From Neopestalotiopsis rosae (taxonomy: Eukaryota > Ascomycota > Sordariomycetes > Amphisphaeriales > Sporocadaceae), in assembly GCA_023078685.1 (NCBI GenBank), contig JALGAS010000001.1, positions 4,402,001-4,466,000 of the forward strand: a stretch of 64,000 nucleotides of DNA. The letters run 5' to 3'. Positions 42,707 to 56,100 of the stretch are shown piece after piece. Position 1 is the stretch's first letter, and each line of letters opens with the position of its first letter. The translations under genes were made by a program, and so were the position numbers. The notes under the pieces are model-generated. The model saw only the letters and a list, made by a program, of their open reading frames with translations. It searched no databases and had not been told where the DNA came from.

Positions 42707-44970
42707 CTAAATAGAAGTGAGTGTAGTAGAGATCAAAACTGTGATTTCTGCCATCTTCGTGAACTCCTGGATAGTTAACCACTCGAAGCCCAGAATGTCT
42801 GGTTAGCTACCAGCTCCTTCATAGAGGTGATTGTAGAACGATAAGCGACGAATACCTGCTCGAAATATGACAGTCTATCCTGTATCTGCTTCGTCCGTAA
42901 CGCTTTCAATCTCTGGTGAGGGTCTGACACGTTGTAACTTGTCTCAAACTGGCTAAAGAGATTATGCTGACTTGATATGCAGGATATGCTGGATAAAACG
43001 ACCTCTGTTCTTTCGAAAAATTGTAGAATATGGCGCGATAGGTCATACAAAGCCGTTTTATGTGGCTTATATTGAGCTGGTCTTCTTATGAACGGTTCCA
43101 CCTCGCGCACGGAATGTTGAATAGCTTGGCAGAATCGGCTTTGTAGGTCACTGACAAAAGCTAAGACTCTCGGGTAAATCCAGAAGGGGTCGTTCGATAT
43201 CTGCTGCTCATAATCATCTTGCGCGAGTTTGTCAACAATCTTATCGAACCATGCCAGATTGTTTGAGAAGACGACCACTACAGATCGCCTGGCCTGAGCC
43301 GACCAATGTGCATATATTTCCAGTGGTTCCCACTTGTAACCCCCGTCGTCTATTTTGGCGTCACTCAGAGATGCACGTAACCATGAGACTAGGAAATGTT
43401 AGCGCCAGGATGGTGCCCCTTTGGCCCGGAACCGATTACTGACCGTGATCAAGTGAATCGCCATATTCATCTGATAATTCTTCACATCCAAAGTATCCCA
43501 CAGGCACAACACCGGTTTCGTCACTCAAGAATGTATCCCACCAATGCGGAGGAGGTTTAAAAGCCTTGACAAAGTGCGCCTGACAAGTGGGACAGTCTCG
43601 TACAACTTCACCAGGAATTTGACTTGAAGAACTAAGAATTAGTGATTGTTACAGATGAAGGCTTAGATGGGCTGAACGAACATGATGCCAACATCATCGA
43701 TATCTGGTAGAAGACTTTTTATGTTGTCGACATCTGAATCTTCATAATTGCTGGTGTGCAGAGTGATTGCTTGTTTCTGCCATATACCTCCTGGGCACAT
43801 ATGAGTTGTTAGCACAAAACTTTGCTTGACGAGTCGGGTACTGACCATCGACTCGTCTGAGCGAGCTTATAGGATGGATGTGTGATTTCACATTGGTGGA
43901 GGAAAGAGGAGCCTCGTTTCCTGCAGCGCGTTCGCCCTTCCATTCTCGGAGAAATGGATTGCTGACTCCTGCTGTGACCAGAGCAGTTGGAGGGATCTTG
44001 TCTTCCCGTGGCTGGCGAAATGGGTTGCTGTTCGCCGTTGAGGCTCGACGAATGGAAGCGACCGGTGGTTTTTCTTCTTTCCTCGCTGTTGCCAAATATG
44101 ACGGCGATGCTTCTGTGATCTGCAGGGGCTCATTTTTGCCTACGTCCGTCGCGTTCGGTCCTTTCGCGGAACTGATGGAAGGGACAAGTGGCTGTACGCA
44201 GCAATCCTCTTGATGAATATTAAGAGCATAGGCCGGGACCCAAGTCTGACACTGCATGCACTTTTCATCGCCAGACATATGTGAAGCATTGCCGATGGAT
44301 GCCGAGGACCGTCCATCCATCTCAGTCAGCATAGGTCGAACCTGAATCAATGCATGCGCTTCGGCATCAGGCCCTCTGCCTATGACAGCCAAGCTCATTC
44401 TGACGGCATTCTGAAGCTTAGAGAGCTCGTATATGTGTCGGTTCAAGTTGTCGCATCGAGCGTCAATATTGTCTTGAGCCTGCGAGATTGTGTCCAGCGA
44501 TATCTGTTGAGATGTCAGATTTACGTTGATAGAGACTGTGGCATAGGATGTGTGAATACTTTTGAATCGTCCTGTGCTGCTCGTACTGCTATTGACTTGA
44601 GATCGCAAAGGGACCTGAAAATATGTTCCTCTTCGTTCGAGATTGTGGAAAAGAGATGTCCCAACGCGGCAATAAGAGATGCGTCCTTGTCCTTTCTGAG
44701 CGCTGAAAGGTCATCATTTTCAATGCCACAGTCATGTATCCAGATGGCGAGACGGAGCTTGCGTTCTTGTATCGTCCTCTTAAGTAGTCGTATCTTAGTC
44801 CGGATGAACGCATAATCTATCTGCACGGCACTCTCTGCGATCTGGAGACACCGTCCGAGGTTCTCCAAGCATATTTTGCATTTGGCGTTCAAATCCAAAG
44901 TAGAGTGGAAATGTCGAAGTTCCACCAAATCGTCTGTAGTCGTGGAATTAGCACTTGCGGGATGATCCAT
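42707..44970 (-). CDS. Fungal helical/zinc-binding protein with CorA-like C-terminus (function unknown)
   Basis: Six exons: 44970-44560, 44503-43846, 43790-43682, 43631-43444, 43388-42811 and 42766-42707 (2004 nt, 667 residues, in frame). The N-terminal ~230 residues are helical (LRHFHSTLDL, ICLENLGRCLQIAE, IWIHDCGIE, a pattern I associate with fungal NLR-type accessory domains). A C2HC-like element CMQCQTWVPAYALNIHQEDC follows, then a disordered stretch and a second CPTC element. The C-terminal half (SWLRASLSDAKIDDG...SNNLAWFDKIVDKL...TKMAEITVLISTTLTSI) resembles the helical part of fungal CorA-like transporters. The frame stops where the first membrane helix should be, and no GMN motif is visible, so the gene may be truncated. 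Introns are 44-56 bp. It is head-to-head with the gene at 45435. Confidence 0.6.
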
Positions 44971-45434
44971 GATCTATCATTTACGTTTGGGTCTGGTTTG
45001 CGTACTTGACTCGATGGATTGCACTGTCTCATCACCAAGGTTCGCCTGAGGGTATGCGACCGCCTCCATCACGACTTTTGAAAAGTACAGAAATGGAATG
45101 GGCATTTGTATACAACTCACGAACTTGAATAGACGTCCTACATAATCGAAAATAAATCACGTTATGCACGATGATCGCAGCCCGGGCGGGGTAACAGTGA
45201 TCCCTGATAATTGCACTCTTCCAAGGATTTTTGGCCCACATATGTACATAGTTGTGCGTCGGCTTTGTCGCCCATTCTGATTTCGGTATTAAGCTGTATT
45301 GATAGGCGGGGCATTCAGGTCGTATTTCTCAGCCCATTGCGTTTTTTTCTAAAATACACGAGTCTTTCCCTCTCAATGCAGTCTCCCACGTTGCGACAAA
45401 GACAGGCTGGAAGACAGCGTAAGTGCCGTGTGTC
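44971..45434. promoter_or_regulatory. Short bidirectional promoter (464 bp)
   Basis: Non-coding interval between two divergent start codons (44970 minus, 45435 plus). No specific site was recognised. Confidence 0.4.
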
Positions 45435-47159
45435 ATGGCAGCCACAGTGGGAGTTGGCTTCGCTGCTGTCGCAGGCTCAGTCACCACAATAAATACAATA
45501 AAAACGTGGATCCAAGAATTGAGGGCATTCCAGAAGGAGGTGTCTCGGGGCAGGCAGGTGAGAGAAGTAAAAGGAAGGGAAAGAAAAGAAGAGCAAGGAT
45601 AAACCAAGTCAAGTTGAAGAATACTGACATTGTGGTTCACAGACATTGGACGAGCTCTGGCTCGCGCTTGGAACCTGCTCAGTGAATCTCGAAGTCTGGC
45701 TCGAAATGTGGGATATCGATGGGCAAATCGGCCATGAGTGGCCTCGCGGTCTATGGGGCAGGACTGCTGCCGATATCATCGAAAGCCATCTAGCCTTCAT
45801 AGAGCGATTGATTCAAGAGATTCGCGTCATACTCAAGCATTACGTGGCCGAAAAATCAGCTAGATCGTTGGAGTTCGTCATGAACTCGGCACCCGACGTC
45901 TTGAAGAAGCTGGAATCCATTGGGATACAAATGGCGTCTGTGAAAGCGCTTTCTGACGATGCATTCAAGGTCAAGCACCAGGCAGAAATGAATCTGGCGC
46001 AGTCGCGGGAAAGGCTGAGGGGAGCAAGGGACAACGTGTTTCTGGGAACCATCTACGAATCGCGGGATTCATCCGGAAGATTTTATGATTCTTTCTGTAT
46101 CGCGAAAGCAACACTGCCATCACCCCAGGCCAAACTGGAAATTGACGTTTACAGCAAGTACATCAGCCCTCTGGATCCGGCTACCAGGCTGAAACTTCAA
46201 TACAACCTCTATCTTCCAGTTGAATTCTCATCCTATGATGTGGTCGTTGAGGGTCCTCTACCGCTAGATTCGGAACCAAGAGCGAGTTTGAGCAGTTTCA
46301 TCGAGGCCTGCAGGGAAACGAGACTCAGCACTACCAGGCAACTTTTCAAAGTCGGCAATTCATGGTTTGGTTCCAAGGAGAGCAGGGAAGCAGCAACAGG
46401 AGGCCAGAAGCCTCGACGAGACCCGATTTCATGGCTGCGGCGAATGAAACCGGTATCATCTATCCTATACAGCTTGACGACCGCGAAACAGGAGCTTGCG
46501 GATCAAGATTTCCCGCTTTCCGAGCGTATTAGTTTCGCCTTCAAAACAGCCGAGTACGGATTTTTGTTTTGCGGAACAAACTGGATGGCCAATGTGAGAC
46601 TGAAAAATGTGCAGACGGTGCGAGACGAAGAGCAGATACGGCGCTTCTATCTCGAAACGAATGGTATGCGACAAAAAAAGCCACTCGACACTTTGGACGA
46701 GCGGAGGCGCAATGCTCGTCACTTTGCTGAGGATACACTTTTGATCGGGATTTTGATGCTTCAGACGGGCACTGGCCAAGTCGCAACTTACCTGAGAAGT
46801 CAAAAGGGCGAGCATATTTTCCTTATGAGTCCATCCACGACTGTTGATCACGCAGGTGCCGAGAACAAAACCTTGAGCGAAGTCTGCACGTTGCTGCAGA
46901 GAGCTATTGGTGATGAGTACGCCAAAGCAGTGGAGACGTGCATACAATGCGGAAAGAAATGGCTGCATGACAGCAAAAACGAATCGTTGAGCGCAAAGGA
47001 CCTCTGCAACAAGATGCTTCAAGAGTATTATAATGACGTCTACTTGCCGTAAGTCTTCTTGCCCAGTCTAAGAATCACAACACGACGTGCCCTTACTCAT
47101 GTCCAACTGTCAGGCTTCGATACTTGCATGAGTTGAAAGAAGAGCATATCATAGATTAA
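45435..47159 (+). CDS. DUF7580-like fungal protein (function unknown)
   Basis: Three exons, 45435-45557, 45643-47048 and 47114-47159 (1575 nt), give 524 residues. The start ATG is in context TGTCATGGC. The N-terminus has a small-residue hydrophobic helix (VGVGFAAVAGSVTTINTIKTWIQELRAFQKEV), like the N-terminal signalling helices of fungal HeLo/STAND-associated proteins. A helical region with a predicted coiled stretch at residues 110-170 follows. The C-terminus has a conserved block, FAEDTLLIGILMLQTGTG...AIGDEYAKAVETCIQCGKKW...MLQEYYNDVYLPLRYL, which fits the kinase-like DUF7580 family common near fungal NLR and incompatibility genes. This family assignment is from memory of its motif pattern and is tentative. 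Exon 3 (15 codons) completes the YLPLRYL motif, which supports the splice. No catalytic residues are evident. Confidence 0.7.
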
Positions 47160-50100
47160 GACCTAGAATGCTTTAGAACTGATCGAAGACATACGCTTCA
47201 TGTGCTAAATTATTTTTACTTGCGTAGAATGATGAGCGGCACAAGATAAGTTTTTGAAATATTGATGCGGCGTCACGCATAGGCGCAAAAGCTCGTCTGC
47301 TGTTGGTCACTGTCACGATACGTTATATTCTAGACTTGCAAGGAGACCCTCAAGGTACCTCGCGGAGTATCATTGCAGCACAAACCATAAAGAGTTCCGT
47401 CAAATTTGGCAAAGGCTGGTCAAGCGCACAAATAACTGGGTAAGGCCGTATCTGCCAGATCACTGGATGACGGAAGAACGCACTCGTAATCTCCAAGTCA
47501 TGTAAACGGCTTGGGTGAGTCCACAGGCAAGCAAGACGCTTACTGGTATTTTTACGATGATCGCTATCCAGCATAAATATGCTGCCTTTGTGGACTGATC
47601 TTGCTTCTCATGACACGAAGTCAGTGAGGGCTCGGAAACCCCGCGTTGCATGTTTCTCATCCCTTCCCTTTGTTTCCATTTCCCCCATTTCCCTTTTGTT
47701 ATACTGTCAAGAGAAAAGCAATACAGTTGCGGTTGCTTCTTTTCCCACTCTAAGTCCCATCGTTGTTTCCTGCGATAAGTTCGCGCCAGATAACTCATGA
47801 ACATTCGCGGCGACACCTACATACAGAAGATCTCAGCCAAGAGGATGATCATTGTTCATATTCCAGACAGTGTTCAGCTACGTGCTCATGCCTCACAAAC
47901 TACTCAAAGCTTTCGCAGTCGTCCGGCCCATGGTGGCTCGTGGTTCAGTTTATACTTACGGATGCAATCCAACAAAGAGACACTTGAAATATGTCATAAT
48001 TGATGTGAGTTGCTTCATGATATTGAGCCGCCTTGTTACAAAGAGGAAAAGGGAAATACTATGGCATTGCTTGGTTTACTGTAGTCAGGATCGAGCAAGG
48101 ACCGTATAGGCGACCGAAAGGCATCCGGATCAATCTACAATGGAAGGCTGTGCTCGTGTTTGAGGCTTCGGGAGTGCAAGTAAGTAACTTTTGATCATCG
48201 CTCAGCCACGTGAAAGCGTGGGGGGCCTGGAATCTGTTGACCAAATCAGAACACCCGCAAATTTATGTACTTGTACGACGGATCTAGAAGGACTCAGAAG
48301 TGAGCCAAGCGTAGTGACAAAATTTGATCGACGTTAATACTGACATACGCTCTGGTCGGCGCACATTATCGTAGTCCGCAGTTGATCATCTGCCAGCAGA
48401 TATCGGCCTTGGAAATCTATCTAGGGGAGTTCTTGCTTGTGAATTTGACCATGATTCTCTAATTCTTTTCCCAGGGCCTTTAGACTCGAGCAACCGAGCT
48501 TGCTCGTCTAGCACCGAGGTTCTCGGTCTGGTTTCTGTAAATAATGGCGCCGGCCTCGATTACTCTACGATACTTTGTCTACCTACACCCCGTGTTGACA
48601 TAGTTTGAACAGTGATTGGATGCCGTTATGCACTTGCAGCCAATCGCATCCGGAGAAAAAAAAAATAGACTTTACAATGGTCTGTTGGTTTCTCCAAATT
48701 GAGATGAATCAACGACCGGATGTGCGGAAAGGGAAGTCAATAGGAAGAAGTCATAATGTACGATTGCTTCGAAGAAATTTGGTATATGTCATTTCGGAGC
48801 AAGTGTAGTTGTCGGGCATGATTGACGGACTCATGTAAGATAAGATCATTTTCATAAAGATAAGATTGTATAGTATAGACTGCCAAGATGTCAAAGTCTC
48901 TTCATCTATCACATTGATCATTGACGCAAGGTTGGATATACCCCATTTGGAAGACCGAAATCTGTTGGGACCCTTTTGTTACGACTCTACTACATTTCAT
49001 GCCTACCTTGTCCCTAGAGCCGAACCAACAAGACCCTTTATCATGCTGAATGCGACTTTGGCTAATCGTTCAAGTCCCAAAAGTGGTCGAGTATAGCGTC
49101 TGATATACCCGAAATAGGCAAGCCAGCATAATTGCCTCCACAGAGTGAAAAAGCTGATGCAACGCAACCGACTCGGGATACTCCATCACTTGTGAGATTT
49201 TCATCAGCAATGACAAGCGTTAGGAAGTCGTTCACCTTGACAATGTCACACTGGCTTGACGCATTGCCGCCCATGGCTCTAGTTTATAATGTCGCAAGGA
49301 AATATGCGGGCAAAATCTGACATGGCAGGACATATACTGGAGGCTGGAAGTGTTCCGGATCCGATCTATCGAAGCCCAGCGCAACGGGACCCCAATGCGA
49401 CTTTCAAGCTGTTTCACATCACCAAAAGACTTCCAATGTCACGGCTCCAAAGGTTCAAAAGTCAGCTCGCCAGGTCTCTGGGAACCCCACTCCTTTAGGC
49501 AGGTGCAAAGCTTTCTCCCAAGCGAGGGCCCGAATAGATTGAATACCGAGGAATGTAACGCCGCGCTAGCGACACAGGACGGGCTGACGGGGGGACACGA
49601 TCACTGTGGTTGAGTAGGTAGATCATCACAACAACCACCACAAAAATAATAATGAAGGGCTGACACATGTATCGTTGTCTTCCTCGGAAACGATATATGG
49701 AAAGGGCGAGAGAGCGTGCCAGGTAGTTTCTCGGGCGATTACTTGGAGTCAAGGACCTGAAGCATAGCTAGTCGCGACTATACTAGCAGTATTGTGTGTT
49801 TTACGCTGGCAGCCGCATCTATTCGAGGCTGACGAGGTCGTGGAATCTTGGCTTGAGACACGGAACGGGTAGACACACAACCTTTGGCCCCCATGAATTG
49901 CGACGAGCGCGAAAAGAGAATAGTCTAAACTGGGGACAGGATCGCGGGAAAAGGACCGGATACATACATGCTTCGCTTGCCTATAGCACCCGGACTGCCA
50001 TGAGACGACAAGGACTCTTTTCTTAAGCGAACAAGTTCTGCAACATGCGGCAAGGCGACACACGTTCTTTTGACGGGATGGCAGCTTGCGCAGCACACGA

Positions 50101-53100
50101 GGGAAAAGCGAGAGGGAAAAAAAGAAAAAAGAAGCAGGACAATATTGGTGACAGGCTCTAGTCTTGTCACACCGCCGGCACCATACATCACAGGCACAAG
50201 GCACAGCAGCCGCCGACCATGTGCTTTCTTTCGCTTCCGGAGCAGTGGCATTCCACGCGATCGATGTGTAAAGTACTTTTTCCCAAGATTTTGGCGAGCC
50301 GCCAATCAAGTCACGATCGCAATGCAGATGCGGCTCCGAACGCCCAAAAAAACAAAAAAAACAAAAATTCGCGGCGGGCGTCTGTGCGGGCTGGAAGAGC
50401 CGAGTCTAACTCTACTGCTAGGTGTCGATCTTGTAGTGCGTATGACCTTGATTAAAAAAATGGCAGATGGGCTGATGGTTCTTTGGGGGGAAACTTCAGA
50501 TGGCAGTCAGACTACGCCGGAAGAGCCCCTCGGCCGAGCAGCAAGTCTCATTGACTAGACTAACTACAGGTCTTGACCCGAATAGCAGAACCTTTTCCTT
50601 CTTTGGAAATGAAACTTGGGAAATGATGTTAGAAGCAGGTAGTACTACTTAGATTCTGGACCCTGAAAATAGTCTGACCATCGGTAGTAGCTAAGTCGAA
50701 GCTTCAGGAGAGACCAGCGAGTCATTACTAGAGGGGGAGAGAGAGGAACAAGAAAAAAAGTCGATAGGTTTCAGGGCTCTGTGAAACCTCTAGAGACTGG
50801 CAGCAGCAGCAGGCCAAGCACGGCAAGCCGCCAAAGAAATGTCGTGTGCCTGTACCTTGCCGCCTTTGGCTTAAGCTGTAGGTTTCCGGTGCCTGGGCGT
50901 CAAATCTCAGGAAACGCTGGCGCCGCGATAGCTCGGAGCACTAGAACAACACCAAATGAAGGCCGGAATGCTGATCTCTCTTTCCGGGCGCCGGGCTCTC
51001 GCGCATTGGGCACGAAACAGACCCAAAGGGAAAGAGAAGAAGCGAAATTGTACCGGCTTGGAGCATATTTTTGGGTTTTTCTTGGTTCTGTTCTAGAAAG
51101 ACGCGTTGATGGAATGATTTCGAAATCTGCACAGACCCGAGAGATCGGAGCCTAGTGCAAACATCCCAGATCCCCGGAAAATGACATGTCAACAAGATTG
51201 CAAAAAATCATTAGGATACCCAAGTAGGTGTGTAGTGGCAGACGGCACGCCAGTTGTGGCTTTCTTTGCAATCATGTCCCGCGAAGTCCGGATTGATTGC
51301 GGCGGGCTGATAATAAATTTTGAGCCCGCCAGTTCAGGAGTTATCGTCTGAAAAAACTACTAATCGCATCTACATTATAAGTGAACAAGCTCAGCAACGT
51401 CGACCGAATCGTCGCACCAGGTAGACCTAAGGTACCTTAACATGGAGAGGCGCTCGCCCGACCATATTTGGCCAACTGCACTACATGCAACTACTATGTA
51501 ATCATTGTGTCTTACCATATACTCGGGACTCGGGAACCACATTACCCAATAACACGAGCAGCTGGATAAAAGACGGCATAAGTTGGCTCGCGCTGGTGCA
51601 CCATGTCATGTGATACGCCTAGATTAAGATCATATTATTTTGACCTCACAAACATGACAGGACAATCATTCCATGCCAAGGAGCCGTCGTCCCCCGCCAT
51701 TGACTCAGCAAACACGTTTGAAGGAATCCCGTGGGATGGAGGAATCTCTTTGAAGGAGGGTGAGTAAGCAAGACTGCGGGTCTCCAGGATTTGCATGATA
51801 ATATTTTTCTTTCTTCCCACCATGGATCGGTCTCCCCACAAGCCGGGAGCGAGTAATGCATTTGGGCGTCAACAGAGATCATCGTTGGAGGTCGTCCCCG
51901 TTCCTGAGACCCTTATCCCGTCGAGATCCATTGGCCGACCCATTGATGGCATGATAAAATCCCTCGCGTCGATTTGTTGCATCTTACCTAAGAGCCTGGG
52001 CCTGCCGATGATACACACGGTTGAGGTTCAGCTTCAAACGTGCCGCTGGATACAGCTTGAGAGTGCAAAACGCAAAGAAAAGTTACAGCCACAAAAAAGT
52101 AGAGTCTCTTTGCGTAAGAGTATTGATTATCGCGGCTCGTATTCCAGTGGCTTGCGTGGCTGCGGTAGAGCTTATAGCTGGGGTATAGCTAACTGGCAGA
52201 GACTGTGTAGCACAGCCGCTTGTCGACCCGATCTGGACGCCTCAGCAACGACACGCAAGCTCCAGGCTCTAGAGCCATGGCACGACTTTGTACATAAAGT
52301 TTTTGGAAAATGGGACTTGATGAAAACTCTGATCTGAGAAGAGGAGTTCTTTTTTTTCGCGCTGAGATGTTCCCGGAGCCTTGGGCCAGATAGGGCGGCG
52401 ACCGACCCTGATCGCAAGCAGCAAGCAAAGATAGAGAGGTGGAGAGCAGAGCCGCGTTACCGACTGACTGTTTCCGTATCTCTTGCTACACTAAAAACCA
52501 CACAACCATCCCTAGTGTGCGCTTATGATCAAGCAGTAACCCTGCCCTGGCGCGGGGTCGCTCGTTCGCAAAAGCTTTGCTGCTGGCCGGTCGTGTCGGG
52601 GTCCCTGGGGAAGAGGGAAGAAAAATGAAAACAATACCACTCTCAACGGAAAAATTGCCAAAGAAACTGGAGCTCGCCTCCACAAAGTAGGGCCGCCGAA
52701 TCGGGAACCTCCGCGATACTATTCACACCGAGCGTCGCAAGGGCAAAACGTGTCTTTGTCCCGCTTCGTATGGCACAGGGCGAACGGTGCACGAGCCATG
52801 GCCTAGGATATGGTTAAGTAGTATTGAATTCTTGATATACCTACGTACTCCTATACTTTTACGGAATTATTCCCATGCCATTGTATCCGTAGAACATTGT
52901 CCGTAGGCCGTAGGTGCTCCATTTGTCTATTTGCCCGGACCGCGAAGACGAGTCATTGAGAGGATAAAACTTTGTTACCTAGCCTCATTTTTCTCCTCAC
53001 ATTCTCAAGCTTGCTCGGTTCAAAGCCGCTGGGCCCATTTACCATGATGGGGAACAGCGCCTTCTCTGTGGAGAGCGATTCGTCGCCTGTGACGACCAGC

Positions 53101-56100
53101 AAGGCAGGCGAGCGGGTGTTGAGTGGCGAGACGATGAGCGCTGGGTAAGCCTCATGACGTGCAGCTTGCTGTCGACACCCATCCCGGGTAGTTCAACGAT
53201 GCTCTCCGGGATATTCCCAGTGTGTCCGCACGGGGCCAGGTACCAACTGGCCGGCAACATGCGATGTGTGGATTTTTTCTCTCTTCTTGATCGTCTTCGA
53301 TTTCCTTCATTCGATTCCCATCTCGGATCCATTGTACGAAAACAGTATTGACTTTTTGGAAAATGAGCAGCGCGTATGTACGTAGATAAACGGCGTGTTT
53401 CGAATGAAACAGATCGACGAATGGCGCACATAATTTTAGTCAATGCAAATCCAGATCATGGCTTCTCCACGTCCATGTCGGCGTCAAGGCAGGTCGGCCT
53501 CGGCCCAACACGTCGAACAGACAATGATACTGTGCAGTGAGTACGTAGCAGACATAAGTAGACTATGACGCAGTATCTCAACCGAACTGGAGCGCCCATG
53601 CAGCGTATTACAGGACCCAGAAAGAGCGGCATTTTGTATGGACACCAGATCGGATGCAACGCGGGGCAGTCAGGTCAGTATACGAGAGCAAGAAACATGA
53701 TAGTACTAGCTTGCGAGGATATACTACCGCTATCACTAGTGGTGCTGTAAAGGAAGAGAAAAAAAAACATAGACCTCTTTTAGGCGAGGAGTATAGTCAA
53801 GCCGTCTAGAGCTGCAGCTGGCCCCCCTCCAAATCTGGACCCAAGCTGCTGCATTGCATCTTCTGCACACAATCACATAAACGAATTTGCCGCCTCAACC
53901 GACAAGGAAAAACCAACAGGCCAGGCAATAAACTGACCCAGGCGCTGTCGTACACAATAGTTCAATGCATCTTCTTCGTATGCGATCCCTGGCACTTATC
54001 TTTTCTTGAGAGAAAGACGTTCTTGTGGCACAGCAGAGAAAGGACACGCAAGGTTTAATATCGGGACAATATGAAAAGGTCTCCATCCTTAGCCGTCGTG
54101 GACGAGGCGCAGACATAGCTAAAGTTACATTAGACATTCCAATTTCCAACGGCGTTCAGCGACACACGAGTACGATTGAGGCTAGCTGGACCGTCCGTGT
54201 ACAACCATAGTACGCATAGTAGATAGATGTGCGGAGCCCAGAAGGCGCCCATCTCCAGTGTGGAGGACGGAGTGAATGAGCGCCCCGACCTATCGTACCG
54301 CGTTCATGTCCAGCATGATCCGATTGGCTTGAACCGGTAAGGTTTTTCTGCTTCTCTGCTTGGGAAAATACGCAGCACCGCGTCAGTCGCGTGTCTGTCT
54401 GGGGAAGAGCAGAGCAGAGAGGAGCGAGCCCAACAGGGCGTGCGTGGAGAGAGTTATCTCGCATCTCGCATGGAATCGTGGTAGGTTTAGGTCCCTTGTA
54501 CGCACAGTAAGTCGCCCAGGGGGCCCGTCCGTCAGCCCGTGCCCGTGCCTGTGCCTGTGCCTGCAAAAGGGCCCCCCAGGGCTCGCCAGGACTCTTTACT
54601 CTCACTGAGACTTGCAAGCAAAGAGGAGCTTTGTCCGACCGAGGCGCATCTTCTGCTCGCAGTTTCCGCAGATCCCTTACTCGAATTAGCATCGAGGGCG
54701 TTGGGCGTCGACGAATGGGAATTGGGCAGGTTCGACCCACTACCTGGAGACATCCGGGGACCCTCGAAAGCTTGCAGGTGCCTGGCGAGCCTGGCAAGCC
54801 TGGTGCCTTCTTCCCCCGAAAGCCACTAAAGCCTTCCCCTCCACTCCGACTTCACCCCCCCTGGGCCCCTGACGGTCGCGCCGCTCACACCTGCAAGGGG
54901 AAAAACGGGGGAAGAATTCCAGCTCCGAACAACCTCGTCATGATCATTAGCCCACTGCAGCTCTCGTCGTCAACCATCATGCAAAAAATCAGGCCGAGAG
55001 CCTGACTACCCTACTTGCGTGTCACCCAAGGCTTACACAGTAGAAACGAGGCACGACGATAATATGGAAATTCCCGAAGACCTCGTATCTTATATACAGT
55101 GCATACAACTTTCCTGTACACAACCCCATTCTTTGCACGGTGCACTAGCTGCCAACAGCAGACTGGAATTTCAGAACTTGTCGGTCGGCAGCAGCTCGCA
55201 CCCAAAGCACAGCGCAGCACAGAACAGCACGTTACAGCCAGCACAAGATCGCACAGTACATAGTATCCTTGACTTCGCCGACTACCAGGCTTTGGACCGA
55301 TGAGAACCCAGCTACCAGCCCGTGGCAACCAGGTTCTTCTGCACCACAGGGCAGGGCTAGGTTAAAGTGACCTTTTTCAGTAGGACTTTTGATGATGCAT
55401 TACCCGGCGAATCAGCTCGCGCCGAGAGTCGAGACTCTTTTTTGCCCTTGGCTGCCTACTGCAATGCACGCGCCGGCAGCCGTTGGCTTGGGCTGACTGC
55501 ATGTTGCTTTTGAGGAAAGGACCAGGACGATTATGCCGACAGAAAAGAGAAAGACTGAACAAGCCAAAACGCCACAAATCCATCAGCCAATTGACTTACT
55601 ACTGTGAGACATGCATTCCTTGGAAACCAACCGTTGTAGAAAATGGAGTCTCTTCTTCCCGTCTCAACGGCTGCCCCCACGACGGGTTGACGGGATGCGG
55701 CTGCGGCTGAAATGGATGCCAAAAGCACCCATTCGAAAAGGACGAATCAATTGGTCACCTCGAGCTACGTTGCCGTTACCGAATAGCGACCTCGCTTGCG
55801 CTGCGAAAAGCAATCCTTCAGAGTTCAAACTAGTAGTAGTATTCAACATGAGCGAAAGAGGAATGTGAAGAGTCCATGGTACAGGGTAAGGAAGGGCCTG
55901 TTCCTCCACGGCCGCGATCTAGCAGCTAGCTGCAGTGCCGAGTGCAGGATGCGCGCATTTATTCAGACCCGCTGCTTTGGTCCCTGGGACACTGTCATCG
56001 AGTCGAGGCTACATTACCATAAACTGGCATGCAGTGGTCCATATGATATACCAAAGCTACCAGCAGCAACCTATCCATGTACTGAATACTGGACGCCCAG

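Noticed and set aside
51795..52337. 180-codon plus-strand open frame
   Set aside because: No recognisable motif or neighbour context; composition changes along its length as in chance frames.
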